64,000 nucleotides of DNA from positions 124,001-188,000 of the forward strand of contig WYBC01000040.1 in NCBI GenBank assembly GCA_011526085.1, written 5' to 3'. The notes beneath the pieces are model-generated. The model was given only the letters and a program-made list of their open reading frames with translations. It ran no database searches and was not told where the DNA came from. Position numbers and translations under genes: made by a program. The DNA is from Lysobacter sp. (GTDB lineage Bacteria > Pseudomonadota > Gammaproteobacteria > Xanthomonadales > Xanthomonadaceae). Positions 17,968 through 26,358 of this stretch are shown in pieces. Positions within the stretch are counted from its first letter, which is position 1, and every line of letters begins with the position of its first letter.

Positions 17968-18864
17968 CTATTCGTGCCCGAACAGCAGGTTCGCCGGCGA
18001 ATACTGATCGGTCAGCGGACGCACGCCCGTCGCCGGCGGTTGCGGCCAGGCATCCAGTTCGCCGGCGAAGATGCCGACCTCGGCCAGACGCGGCTGCAGC
18101 GCCCGCCCGCGCGCGCGCATCACGTCGGGCGCGGGCAGGCCGTCGCGACCGGCGAGGATGATGCGGTTGCCCAGCATCATGTCCACGACGCGGGTCTCGC
18201 CGAACACCGACTGATAGGTCGCGGCTTCGTACGGCGCCAGGGGGCCGCGCGCGAAGGTGTTCGAGGCCACCACGCCGCCCGGCGCGAGCAGCGCCTTCAC
18301 TTCGGCGATGAATTCGCGGGTCATCAGATGTTCGGGCACGTACACGCGCTCGTAGGCGTCGATCACGATCAGGTCGTAGCGCGCGCCGACCCGCAGTTGC
18401 CGGCGCACGAACACGCGGCCATCGCCGATCCGGGTGCGCAGGCGCGGGTCTTCGCGGTAGCCGAACCGCTGCCTGGCGACGTCGACGACCGCGGGGTCCA
18501 GTTCGACCACGTCGATGCGCAGGTCGGGGTCGATCCGGCGCATCGCGGAGGGAATGACGCCACCGCCGAGGCCGATCACCAGCACCCGGCGCGCGCCCGG
18601 ATTCGCCAGCAGCCCCGCGAACACGCCACGGGTGTAGGGCACGGCCAGCCGGCTCGGCGTGCGCAGCGAGATGCAGGTCTGCATGCCGTTGCGGCGCGCG
18701 AACGACATGCAGCGGTATTCCTCGTTCTCGGTGACGATGATGTCGCGGTACATCGATTTCTGGCGATGCACGATCCGCCCGCCTTCGACATGGTCCGACG
18801 GCGCGCAGCCGGCCAGCACTGCCGTCAGCGCGAGCGTGAAGAGCGCAAGACGGTCAGCGCGCAC
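17968..18864 (-). CDS. Spermidine-synthase-like lipoprotein (methyltransferase fold)
   Basis: A 298-residue protein with a lipoprotein signal (LTAVLAGC, Cys at about 20) and a polyamine-synthase/SAM-methyltransferase Rossmann fold. Visible are VIGLGGGVIPSAM for the nucleotide loop, DVVELDPAVVDVA with the acidic residue at the end of strand 2, and YDLIVIDAY. The presence of a lipobox on a spermidine-synthase-like domain suggests that it is not a cytosolic polyamine enzyme. It overlaps the end of the upstream membrane gene by 11 nt. Together they look like the two halves of the fused MFS/spermidine-synthase proteins. Activity unknown. Confidence 0.83.
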   Translation of the reverse strand: MRADRLALFTLALTAVLAGCAPSDHVEGGRIVHRQKSMYRDIIVTENEEYRCMSFARRNGMQTCISLRTPSRLAVPYTRGVFAGLLANPGARRVLVIGLGGGVIPSAMRRIDPDLRIDVVELDPAVVDVARQRFGYREDPRLRTRIGDGRVFVRRQLRVGARYDLIVIDAYERVYVPEHLMTREFIAEVKALLAPGGVVASNTFARGPLAPYEAATYQSVFGETRVVDMMLGNRIILAGRDGLPAPDVMRARGRALQPRLAEVGIFAGELDAWPQPPATGVRPLTDQYSPANLLFGHE

Positions 18865-19531
18865 GGCGACGGTCGCTCGCCCACAACGCCGCGCCGATCG
18901 CGAAGGAGATCGCGATCAGGCCGATAACGATCGTGTCGATCTCGAACAGCAGCACGAGATAGAACGTGGTCAGGATGGTGCCGCCCGCCGAGCCGAGGGT
19001 CGAGGCGAAATACAGCCGGCCGGCCGATTGTCCCGATTTTTCCAGATCCCGGATCAACAGCCGTACCGCGTACGGCGAGACCATGCCCGAGAACAGCGTC
19101 GGCGCGCCGAACATCAGCAGCGCCGCCAGCAGCGCGCCGTAGCGGGGATCTTCGATGGCGAAGGACAGCGCGTCGAAGGCGGCGTCGCCGAAGAACACGA
19201 TCGGCAGCGCCAGCAGCGCTTCCGCGATCAGCAGCAGCCCCAGTCCGGTGAGCGACGGCGTGCGCAGCGACAATTGGCCGCCGATCAGATACCCCACCGC
19301 CAGCGCGGCCATGAACACCGCGATCAGCGCGCCCCAGACGAAGATCGAGCTGCCGAAATAGGGCGCCATCAGCCGCCCGCCCAGCAGTTCGACGCCCATG
19401 ACGAAGAAGCCGCTCCAGCCGGCCGCCAGATACAGCGCCGGGTTGCGCCAGCCCGGGGCCGGTGCCGCGGTTTCGGGCATTGCGCTGGACATCGCCGGCG
19501 GGTCGACGGCATCGGGCAGGGTGGCGGACAT
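18854..19531 (-). CDS. Membrane half of a fused spermidine-synthase-like system
   Basis: A 225-residue protein with about seven hydrophobic helices and the conserved GFFVMGVELLGGRLMAPYFG, which opens the membrane part of fused spermidine synthases. FGAPTLFSGMVSPYAVRL and GRLYFASTLGSAGGT also belong to that family. The first 25 residues are a Pro/Ala-rich cytoplasmic lead. Its end overlaps the start of the lipoprotein by 11 nt, so the pair is probably co-translated. An internal Met at residue 14 is a possible shorter start. Function not established. Confidence 0.83.
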   Translation of the reverse strand: MSATLPDAVDPPAMSSAMPETAAPAPGWRNPALYLAAGWSGFFVMGVELLGGRLMAPYFGSSIFVWGALIAVFMAALAVGYLIGGQLSLRTPSLTGLGLLLIAEALLALPIVFFGDAAFDALSFAIEDPRYGALLAALLMFGAPTLFSGMVSPYAVRLLIRDLEKSGQSAGRLYFASTLGSAGGTILTTFYLVLLFEIDTIVIGLIAISFAIGAALWASDRRRAR

Positions 19532-19600
19532 GCGGTGGGTTCCATCGGCGATGCCGGATTGTGCCAGCGGTCGCGCCTTGCCGTCTGATGTAAAAAGGAT

Positions 19601-19628
19601 TTGACATCCGATATTCGGAATGTATGCT
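19601..19628 (+). promoter_or_regulatory. Promoter with a palindromic operator in its spacer
   Basis: A perfect -35 TTGACA (19601-19606) and a -10 TATGCT (19623-19628) are 16 nt apart. The spacer contains a perfect dyad TCCGA-TAT-TCGGA (19607-19619). A repressor bound here would block RNA polymerase. The small HTH protein encoded by the second gene of the downstream three-gene unit is the obvious candidate. Promoter call is from sequence; operator assignment is inference. Confidence 0.65.
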
Positions 19629-19698
19629 TTATTTTACTTCAGGTACGGTATGGATGACGCTCATGGGCATATTGTCGGGATCGCAGGAAGGGATCGGC

Positions 19699-20130
19699 AT
19701 GAACAAGCACGAGGCCTACGCATGGTTTCGCGTCGTCTTCATCGGAACGGCCTGCGTCTGGTTGTGCTGGCGACTCTTCTTCGCCGATGCGACCGGGGGT
19801 GCCGACATCTGGGACCGGAACCGCGAGGCGGTGTCGATCGCGTTCTATGCATTCCTGTTCGCGATGGCGGTGTTCACGCGCCCCGGCAAGGGCGTGGTCG
19901 CGGACGAGCGCGACCAGGCGATTTCCGCACTCGCCGCCCGGTCCGCGCTGGTTGCGTTGAGTCTGCTCGTGATCGTGTCCGCCACGATCATCGGCACCGA
20001 GGGGCATGCGGACCTGCTCACCACGCGATCGAACGGCTGGTTCGAGCACTACCTGATCGCCTGCCTGATGCTCGGCTGGTGGGTCGAATCCGCGGTGTGC
20101 TCGTTCCATCACTGGCGTGACCGTCGATGA
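19699..20130 (+). CDS. Small multi-helix membrane protein, first gene of an HTH cassette
   Basis: A 143-residue protein with about four hydrophobic segments (residues 10-27, 45-62, 80-100, 115-132). The segment [22 protein letters not shown] resembles the DUF2178 type of membrane proteins found next to YozG-like regulators, but the match is weak. The Met at 19699 has AGGAAGGG 7 nt ahead; an in-frame Met at 19624 would overlap the -10 element and is rejected. Its stop overlaps the ATG of the HTH gene by 4 nt. Confidence 0.75.
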   Translation: MNKHEAYAWFRVVFIGTACVWLCWRLFFADATGGADIWDRNREAVSIAFYAFLFAMAVFTRPGKGVVADERDQAISALAARSALVALSLLVIVSATIIGTEGHADLLTTRSNGWFEHYLIACLMLGWWVESAVCSFHHWRDRR

Positions 20131-20345
20131 CGGCGCCTCCCATCGTCAACCAGATCCGCCGTCTGCGCTTCGATCGCGGCGAAATGACCCAGGAGGCCCT
20201 GGCGCAGGCCTGCGGCGTCACCCGGCAGACGATCATCGCCCTCGAGGCCGGCCGCTACACGCCATCGCTGGAACTCGCGTTCCGGATCGCGCGCGCGTTC
20301 GGCGTCGGGGTCGAGGAGGTGTTCCAGTGGAAGGAAGCGCCATGA
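20127..20345 (+). CDS. XRE/YozG-type HTH transcriptional regulator
   Basis: A 72-residue protein made almost only of a Cro/C1-type [23 protein letters not shown], then [29 protein letters not shown], ending [10 protein letters not shown]. Such minimal regulators normally repress their own operon, which includes small membrane proteins. It is coupled on both sides by ATGA overlaps (20127 and 20342). Its likely operator is the 5-3-5 palindrome at 19607-19619. Confidence 0.92.
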   Translation: MTAPPIVNQIRRLRFDRGEMTQEALAQACGVTRQTIIALEAGRYTPSLELAFRIARAFGVGVEEVFQWKEAP

Positions 20346-20989
20346 CTCGATGGCGCCGCCTCGCGGCGCACGCCGCGCTCTGGGGATTCGTCGCGGCCGC
20401 GGCGTTCTGCGGTGCGCGGCCCGGGGCCGTCTCCTCCGGCTTCTCGCATCGCAGTCATCCGCTGGCCTGGCTGGGCGCGAGCGGCATGCCGGATGCGACC
20501 GTCTTCAATCTTGCCGGCTTCGTGCTGCCGGGCCTGCTCGCGGCCGTGGCGCTGTGGTCGGTGCGCTCGGCCCTGCCTGCGCATGCGCGCTGGCACGCGC
20601 GGATCGGCGCGCAGCTGACAATGCTCTCGGCCCTCGCGTTCGCCGCCCAGGGGCTGTTGCCGCTCGACCTCGAAGATCCGGACGGCGCCGCGAACGCCGC
20701 GCATGGCCTGGCCTGGACGCTGTGGTGGCTGGTCTTCGCGGTCGGTGGCCTCGCGCTCGGGCTCGGATCGCGCCGGGCATCGGCGTTGCGCCCCGGTTTC
20801 GCGGCGGCGGCGGTCGTCGCCGCGATCGCGATTCCGGCGCTCGCGCTGCTGGCGCCGATCTGGTGGCCGAACGCGTTCGCGCAGCGGGCGGCGTTCGTGC
20901 TGTGGTTCGTGTGGGTGGCGTGGGCCGCCGGTGGGGCTAACCGTGCTTCAGCTTCAAGCCCAGGATCGTCGCCGACAGCAGGAAAGTGA
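20342..20989 (+). CDS. DUF998-like membrane protein
   Basis: A 215-residue protein with about six hydrophobic helices. The features [32 protein letters not shown] and [15 protein letters not shown], followed by NAAHGLAW, fit the DUF998 family of predicted integral membrane proteins. The function is unknown. The start overlaps the HTH stop by 4 nt. The last 17 codons overlap the convergent SemiSWEET gene (20937-20989) and encode a Ser/Ala-rich tail with little conservation expected, so the true functional end may be near residue 198. Confidence 0.78.
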   Translation: MTRWRRLAAHAALWGFVAAAAFCGARPGAVSSGFSHRSHPLAWLGASGMPDATVFNLAGFVLPGLLAAVALWSVRSALPAHARWHARIGAQLTMLSALAFAAQGLLPLDLEDPDGAANAAHGLAWTLWWLVFAVGGLALGLGSRRASALRPGFAAAAVVAAIAIPALALLAPIWWPNAFAQRAAFVLWFVWVAWAAGGANRASASSPGSSPTAGK

Positions 20990-21188
20990 CGATGTTCGCG
21001 AGGATCATCGGCACCGAATTCAGCGCGATGCCGTAGATCAGCCACATCGCGATGCCCGCGGTGAACACCACGTACATGCCCAGCGAGATGCTGCGTGTGT
21101 CGCGGGTGCGGATGGTCTTGACCGCCTGCGGCACGAAGGCGAGGGTGGTCATCGCCGCGGCGAGGTAACCGGCCCATTCCATCGACAT
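20937..21188 (-). CDS. SemiSWEET sugar transporter
   Basis: An 83-residue, three-helix protein of the SemiSWEET/PQ-loop family. The PQ motif is in TLAFVPQAVKTIRTRDTRSIS and the conserved Asn in YGIALNSVPMILAN. SemiSWEETs dimerise and let sugars pass by facilitated diffusion. The ATG at 21188 forms a TGATG junction with the stop of the amidohydrolase gene; a GTG three bases earlier is also possible. It overlaps the 3' end of the DUF998-like gene on the other strand by 53 nt. Confidence 0.92.
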   Translation of the reverse strand: MSMEWAGYLAAAMTTLAFVPQAVKTIRTRDTRSISLGMYVVFTAGIAMWLIYGIALNSVPMILANIVTFLLSATILGLKLKHG

Positions 21189-22498
21189 CACTCGTTCTCC
21201 GCGCCGCGGGTGGCGTTCCTGTGGATCACGCCGTCCTTCATCACGAAATCGACGTTCATCACCACCGAGATGTCGGCCAGCGGGTCGCCGGGCATCGCGA
21301 TGATGTCCGCGCGCTTGCCCGGCTCGATCGTGCCCTGGTCGTCCACGCCCAGCACGTCGGCCGCATGCACGGTCGCCGACTGCAGCGCATACGCGGCGGG
21401 AATGCCGGCTTCGACCATCAGCACGAACTCGCGGGCGTTGTCGCCGTGCGGGCCGACGCCGGAATCAGTGCCGAAGGCGATCTTCACGCCGCCGCGATAC
21501 GCCTTGCCCGCGGTCTCCTGGATCAGGGCGCCGATACGCGCGGCCTTCGGGCGCACCACCTCGGGAAAATAACCGTCGATCTTCGCCTTCTCGGCGACGA
21601 AACGGCCGGCGGCGATGGTGGGGACGTACCACGTGCCCTTGTGCTTCATCAGCGCCATGATCTCGTCGTTCATGTAGGTGCCGTGCTCGATGCTGGTGAC
21701 GCCGCCCAGCACCGCGCGCTTCATGCCCTCGGCGCCGTGCGCATGGGCGGCGACGCGATAGCCGTAATCCTTCGCGGTTTCCACCACCGAACGCACTTCC
21801 TCCACCGTGAACTGCGGCGCATCGCCGGATCGGGCATAGCTGAGCACCCCGCCGGTGGCGGTGATCTTGATGACGTCGCTGCCTTCCTTGTAGCGCTGGC
21901 GCACGGCCTGGCGCGCATCCTCGACCGAATTGATCACGCCCTCGGTGGGGCCGGGCGGCCCGACCAGATGCGCCAGCGCCGAGTTCATGCCGTTGGTGGG
22001 ATCGGCATGCCCGCCGGTGGTGGCGATGGATTTGCCGGCGGCCCAGATGCGGGGGCCTTCGATCAGCCCCTGATTGATCGCATCGCGCAGATGCGGTGCG
22101 GCTTCGCCGCCGAGATCGCGCACGCTGGTGAAGCCGGCCATCAGCGTCTTGCGTGCGTAGTTCACGCCGCGCAGCGCGAAGTCGGTGTCGTCGAGGCGGA
22201 ATCCCTCTTCATAACTGCGCGGGCTCGACTGGCTGCCGAGGTGCACGTGCAGATCGGTCCAGCCCGGTGTGCAGGTGTGTCCGGAGAGATCGATGGGCCG
22301 TGCGCCGGGCACATCGACCCGGCCCGCCTTCACCTCGGAAATCTTGCCGGCGCGCACCACGACGGTGTGCGCGCCGAGCATCCTCCCGCTGCGGCTGTCG
22401 AACAGGCGCTCGCACTGCAGTGCGGTATCGGCCGCCGTCGCATGCAATGGCGCGAGGCAGGCGAGGGCGAGTGCGGCGGCGAGTGCGTTGCGGGGCAT
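21188..22498 (-). CDS. Exported amidohydrolase (imidazolonepropionase/prolidase-like)
   Basis: A 436-residue protein with a signal peptide (residues 1-22, ALALACLAPLHATA) and an amidohydrolase TIM barrel. The metal site is visible as DLHVHLGS, KITATGGVL with the likely carboxylated Lys, the His segments AAHAHGAEG and SIEHGTYM, and FGTDSGVG with the catalytic Asp. This is the subgroup containing periplasmic Xaa-Arg/Xaa-Lys dipeptidases; the exact substrate is not deducible. The SemiSWEET gene follows by a one-base overlap. The 85-nt gap ahead separates it from virD4. Confidence 0.9.
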   Translation of the reverse strand: MPRNALAAALALACLAPLHATAADTALQCERLFDSRSGRMLGAHTVVVRAGKISEVKAGRVDVPGARPIDLSGHTCTPGWTDLHVHLGSQSSPRSYEEGFRLDDTDFALRGVNYARKTLMAGFTSVRDLGGEAAPHLRDAINQGLIEGPRIWAAGKSIATTGGHADPTNGMNSALAHLVGPPGPTEGVINSVEDARQAVRQRYKEGSDVIKITATGGVLSYARSGDAPQFTVEEVRSVVETAKDYGYRVAAHAHGAEGMKRAVLGGVTSIEHGTYMNDEIMALMKHKGTWYVPTIAAGRFVAEKAKIDGYFPEVVRPKAARIGALIQETAGKAYRGGVKIAFGTDSGVGPHGDNAREFVLMVEAGIPAAYALQSATVHAADVLGVDDQGTIEPGKRADIIAMPGDPLADISVVMNVDFVMKDGVIHRNATRGAENE

Positions 22499-22583
22499 GG
22501 CGGGACTCCTCGGAGGCGTCCCGCGATCATAGCGCGATCCCGGTCGTGCGCCGCCGTGCGCGGCGCGCCGACCAGACGGGCGA

Positions 22584-24281
22584 TCAGAGATTGATCACCA
22601 TCGGTTCCACCTTCACCGACGGCAGCAGTCGTGCGGTGAAGTATTTGTCCTGGAAATACTTGATCTTGTCGCACATCACCGGATGCGGGATGCCTTCGTA
22701 GAAGAAGATTTCCTTGTCGAAGCCGATCGCCTTCAGTTCCTGCGGCAACATCAGCGCGCGCCGTTCCTCGGATTCGCTGCGGCTGAACTCGCGACCGCGG
22801 GTGAAGCTGTCCTTGCGCACGGTGGTGTAGCCCAGCATTTCCGAATAATCGTTCGCGTCCTGCTGCTCGCGCGGCGCGTACACGATCTGCAGCGCATGGT
22901 TGGTGATCATCGTGCGCGACAGGTCCTTGCCGTAGGTGGCGTCGAGCTGCGACATGCTCTGGATGATCGGCAGCAGGCGGATGTTGTAGCCGGCCATGTA
23001 CGACACCGCGGTGGAGATGATGTCGACCTTGCCGATCGAGGTGAATTCGTCCATCAGCAGCAGGCACTGGTGCTTCAGTTCCTTGTTGTTCTGCGGCAGT
23101 TCCTTGGTGTTGATGTTGATCAGCTGGCTGAAGAAGAGGTTGATGATCAGACGGCTCTCGGCCAGCTTGTTCGGCTGGATGCCGATGTAGATCGTCATCT
23201 TCTTCTTGCGCACGTCGGTCAGCAGGAAATCGTCCGCGCTGGTCACCGCATCGAGGATCGGGTTGATCCAGGCGTTGAGCGGTTCCTTGAAGGTGCCGAG
23301 GATCGACGCGAAGGTCTCGTCGGCCTGCGACAGCATGCCGGCGAACGCGGTCTTGGCGTGGCTGCTCAGGAAGGGGCGCTGCGCCAGGTCCTTGAGGAAG
23401 GGCTTCAACTCCTGCTTGCCGTCGCCCGAGGACAACCGGTAGATCGCGCCCAGGGTCGGCGGCTTCGAGAACGGGAAGCCGATCTTCTGGTCGTCGTCGT
23501 ATTTCTCGAACAGATACAGCGAGAAGGCCATGAATGCATTGCGGGCCTGGCTGACCCAGAATTTCTGGTCCTCGGCGCCGTCGGGATACAGCATCGCCGC
23601 GATGCTCATCAGGTCGGAGACGCGGAACGCCGGGTCGTTCGAGACGTAGGTCAGCGGATTCCAGCGATGGCTGCGGCGGTCTTCGGCGAAGGGATTGAAC
23701 AGGTAGATTTCATGGCCGACGCTGGCGCGCCAGCCGCTGGTCAGGTCGAAGTTTTCCTGTTTGATGTCCAGCACCACCATCGATTCCTGGTAGTCGAGCA
23801 GGTTCGGAATCACGATGCCGACGCCCTTGCCCGAACGGGTCGGCGCGGCGAGGATCACGAACTGCTGGCCGCCGAGGCGGACGATCTTGCCGCCGAACTT
23901 GCCGACGACGATGCCGTTGGCGTGCGGCTTGAACATGCCTTTTTCGGCAAGGTCGCCGCCGGTCGCGAAGCGCGCGTCGCCGTGCAGGGTGCGCTGCTTC
24001 GGGATCAGCGCCATGATCGTCAGCACCAGCCAGCCGCCGACGGGCAGGCCGAAGCCGATCGCGCCGCTGATCTTGATCTTCTTGGCGTAGGGCAGGACCT
24101 GGGCCTGGTCGATGACCCGGAAGTAGTTCCACCAGGTGTTCCAGTGCAGTTCGGTGCCGCGCAGCTTGAGCATCATCAGGACGATGTAGCCCGACAGATA
24201 CAGGCCGGCGGCGACGGCGGCGATGAACAGGATGCCGAGGAAAATGGCTTTGGCTTTGGTGTTGGAGTTCTGGCTGCTCAC
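22584..24281 (-). CDS. virD4: Type IV secretion coupling protein VirD4
   Basis: A 565-residue inner-membrane ATPase that recruits substrates to the type IV secretion channel. Two N-terminal helices (about 12-38 and 72-93) flank a short periplasmic loop. The Walker A is APTRSGKG (residues 146-153) and the Walker B is LLLMDEFTS, with a final QLDATYGKD region. In Xanthomonadales the VirD4 all-alpha domain binds the C-terminal XVIPCD of toxic effectors; no such effector gene is seen in this window. The gene is divergent from virB1 across 489 nt, which is unusual, since virD4 often leads the same operon. Confidence 0.95.
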   Translation of the reverse strand: MSSQNSNTKAKAIFLGILFIAAVAAGLYLSGYIVLMMLKLRGTELHWNTWWNYFRVIDQAQVLPYAKKIKISGAIGFGLPVGGWLVLTIMALIPKQRTLHGDARFATGGDLAEKGMFKPHANGIVVGKFGGKIVRLGGQQFVILAAPTRSGKGVGIVIPNLLDYQESMVVLDIKQENFDLTSGWRASVGHEIYLFNPFAEDRRSHRWNPLTYVSNDPAFRVSDLMSIAAMLYPDGAEDQKFWVSQARNAFMAFSLYLFEKYDDDQKIGFPFSKPPTLGAIYRLSSGDGKQELKPFLKDLAQRPFLSSHAKTAFAGMLSQADETFASILGTFKEPLNAWINPILDAVTSADDFLLTDVRKKKMTIYIGIQPNKLAESRLIINLFFSQLININTKELPQNNKELKHQCLLLMDEFTSIGKVDIISTAVSYMAGYNIRLLPIIQSMSQLDATYGKDLSRTMITNHALQIVYAPREQQDANDYSEMLGYTTVRKDSFTRGREFSRSESEERRALMLPQELKAIGFDKEIFFYEGIPHPVMCDKIKYFQDKYFTARLLPSVKVEPMVINL

Positions 24282-24770
24282 GGGGTGGCGTCCTGCGGAA
24301 ATTCAGGGGTCCGGGGGAGGGCGGGGGAGATGTGCGAAGGCGGATGGTCGAGCGCCGATCTGCGGCGGCAACGGGAAGGTTCCACTGGCGATCGGGTCGA
24401 CGGGTCGTGCGGCTCGACGGAGATCGGGCGCGCGCAGCGAATTGTTTCAATTGCAACCGTTTCCAGCGACAACGCCATGCATCCGCCCCCCTGTCGACCG
24501 CCGACGATCTTACGGCATTCGGCCGCGGAGACCGCAAGGGGATGCGAGACACGTGTCCTCTCGCGTGTATATCAATACGTATGCATGGGCGGCTGGGTTG
24601 ATCTGAGACGCATTGCGTGTTTTGAAGTATTCTTGGCTCGCAACTTTCGTTGACAGGCCAATCGGCCCTGTGGACCATGGGCTCGGGCAAATGGAGGAAT
24701 TGGGGATGCCCCGATTTGCAAACCACAACCGCTGCTGGATGCATGCAGCTTCTGATCGGAGGGGTCCGCC
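24282..24770. promoter_or_regulatory. Divergent control region between virD4 and virB1 (489 nt)
   Basis: No gene is supported here. The region is more AT-rich than its surroundings between about 24540 and 24660. It contains a 10-bp palindrome GACACGTGTC (24548-24557) and a TTGACA at 24650-24655. Seventeen nt further is GACCAT (24673-24678), a poor -10. These could serve virB1. For virD4 no convincing hexamers are seen. The ribosome site GGAGGGG for virB1 is at about 24758-24764. Confidence 0.45.
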
Positions 24771-25688
24771 TTGTTGCCGGGTATGGAACTGATGGGCTGC
24801 CAGGGGCTGGCCGTTCCCACCGAAGTGATGCACCACGTGGTGAGGGTCGAATCGTCCTACAACCCGTACGCCATCGGCGTGGTCGGCGGCCGTCTCGTGC
24901 GCCAGCCGAAGAATCTGCCCGAGGCGCTCGCGACCGTGCGCATGCTCGAAGGCCGCGGCTTCAACTTCTCCATCGGGCTGGCCCAGGTGAACCGCTACAA
25001 CCTGGACAAGTACGGCCTCGACTCCTACGAAAAGGCGTTCGAGCCCTGCGCGAATCTCACCGCGGGTTCGAAGATCCTGGCCGAGTGCTACCGGCGTGCC
25101 GGTGGCGACTGGGGCAAATCCTTCAGCTGCTACTACTCCGGCAATTTTTCCACCGGCTACCGCCACGGCTACGTCCAGAAGATCTATGCGTCCATCCGTC
25201 AGGGCCGCGCGGTCGAGGCGGAACCTGCGGCACCCGCGATCGAAGTCGTCGGACGCGCCGCCCGCCGCTCGGTCCCCGTTTCTCGGCACCCGCTGTACGA
25301 AGGTGCCGCCGCCCCGGCCGCCGAGGCGGCGCAGACGGCCAGCGCCGCACCCGCGGCACCTGCGCGGCGCGACCGGGTGAGCGCCCGCGTCGCCGCACCG
25401 ACATCCCGTATCGAATCCGCCGTCGAAGAAGCCGCCGCGCCTGTCGCCGCCGCCGCTCTTCCAGCCATGCCGCCCGTGGCGCAGGCTGCGGCGGTTCCTC
25501 CCTCCATGCCGGCCGAAGTCGCCATCGCGCGCGCGGTCCCGGCTTCCAATCAGGTCGGCGTCGCCCGTGCGGTCGTCGCCGAATCTGTGCCGGCTCCCGA
25601 GCCGCAGGCCGCGAAGCGGCGGGATCGGGCTTCGGACAAGGCGTTCGTGGCCAGCAATCCCGATCAGGACGATGCTTTCGTGTTCTGA
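24771..25688 (+). CDS. virB1: VirB1 lytic transglycosylase
   Basis: A 305-residue peptidoglycan lytic transglycosylase that opens the wall for the secretion channel. Residues 1-150 are the SLT domain: catalytic Glu in VVRVESSYNPYAIG, then NFSIGLAQVNRYNLDKYGL, and CYYSGNF. From about 150 the chain is Ala/Pro/Val-rich and low in complexity, ending with DQDDAFVF. The start is a TTG with a strong GGAGGGG six nt upstream; the next Met (MELMGCQG) is four residues in. No classic signal peptide is visible, as in other xanthomonad VirB1 proteins. Confidence 0.93.
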   Translation: MLPGMELMGCQGLAVPTEVMHHVVRVESSYNPYAIGVVGGRLVRQPKNLPEALATVRMLEGRGFNFSIGLAQVNRYNLDKYGLDSYEKAFEPCANLTAGSKILAECYRRAGGDWGKSFSCYYSGNFSTGYRHGYVQKIYASIRQGRAVEAEPAAPAIEVVGRAARRSVPVSRHPLYEGAAAPAAEAAQTASAAPAAPARRDRVSARVAAPTSRIESAVEEAAAPVAAAALPAMPPVAQAAAVPPSMPAEVAIARAVPASNQVGVARAVVAESVPAPEPQAAKRRDRASDKAFVASNPDQDDAFVF

Positions 25689-25703
25689 CCTTCGCGTTCC
25701 AAC

Positions 25704-25733
25704 CATGTCCGAGCCGGTGCCTGAACGGACATG
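25704..25733. promoter_or_regulatory. Inverted repeat in the virB1-virB2 gap
   Basis: An 8-bp perfect inverted repeat, CATGTCCG (25704-25711) and CGGACATG (25726-25733), with 14 nt between. It lies 48 nt before the first virB2 gene. It could be an operator dyad or an RNA hairpin; nothing distinguishes these. Confidence 0.4.
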
Positions 25734-25780
25734 TCATTGCGTTACAAATGTTCCACCCCCTAACCATGGAGAGTAACTGA

Positions 25781-26167
25781 ATGAAAATGTCCAACCCTCA
25801 GGCCAAGCGCCAGATGTCTTCGCTCTTGATGGCCATCGTGTTCGTGGCCGTCCTGGCTGTGCCGAACATGCTGTTCGCGCAGACCTTCGAAGGCGCCGAC
25901 CAGCGCGTTTGCGGCTTCTTCGATGACGTCCGCGGTCTGCTGAACATGGCTTCGGTGGCCATCGTCACCATCGCCGTGATCATCGCCGGTTATCAGATCG
26001 CGTTCGCCCACAAGCGCATTTCGGACGTCGCTCCGATCCTGATCGGCGGCCTGCTGATCGGCGCCGCCAGCCAGATCGCCGGCATGCTGCTCCTCGGCGA
26101 CGGCGCCACCGCCGACTCCGACTGCACCGCGATGCTCATGAACGCCCTGCCGGTGGTCGCAGCCTAA
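25781..26167 (+). CDS. virB2: VirB2 major pilin, copy 1
   Basis: A 128-residue TrbC/VirB2-family pilin. A signal segment (about residues 13-33, cleavage near MLFA-QTF) is followed by a mature chain of about 95 residues with two hydrophobic helices (about 57-75 and 84-105) joined by a short basic loop AFAHKRISDVAP. Two Cys flank the helices (C44 and C115), possibly forming a disulfide. VirB2 polymerises as the pilus subunit. GGAGAG stands 8 nt before the ATG. A second, almost identical gene follows 191 nt downstream. Confidence 0.93.
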   Translation: MKMSNPQAKRQMSSLLMAIVFVAVLAVPNMLFAQTFEGADQRVCGFFDDVRGLLNMASVAIVTIAVIIAGYQIAFAHKRISDVAPILIGGLLIGAASQIAGMLLLGDGATADSDCTAMLMNALPVVAA

Positions 26168-26190
26168 GCGACCGGTACCCTGCAGACTTG

Positions 26191-26218
26191 CCCGGTCGCC
26201 CGTTCGCGGGCGACCGGG
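26191..26218 (+). promoter_or_regulatory. Strong hairpin between the two pilin genes
   Basis: A perfect 12-bp GC-rich stem (26191-26202 with 26207-26218) is closed by a TTCG tetraloop. No T-run follows, so it is not a typical Rho-independent terminator. It sits 24 nt after the stop of the first virB2. It probably stabilises the upstream pilin message or reduces read-through; inference. Confidence 0.55.
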
Positions 26219-26358
26219 ATTGAATGTCCCTGGTTCGTCTCTCCGGCCGCACTTTTCGCGGCATACTGTGGAGTCTCGATGCGGAGACGGGTGACGGGCC
26301 GGACATTTTCGTGAAAACCAGTGTCCATCCACCCTACTCTTCAAGAGGAGATCAATTC

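Noticed and set aside
19624-19698. An upstream ATG for the first gene of the HTH cassette
   Set aside because: It lies within the -10 hexamer, so it would not be on the transcript.
24421-24485. TTGCAACCGTTTCC as another LacI-type operator
   Set aside because: It lacks the CGGTTAC core and dyad symmetry shared by the four listed sites.
26224-26358. A 45-residue N-terminal extension of the second virB2
   Set aside because: The pilin signal peptide and AGAGGAG site begin at 26359, matching the first copy exactly in length.
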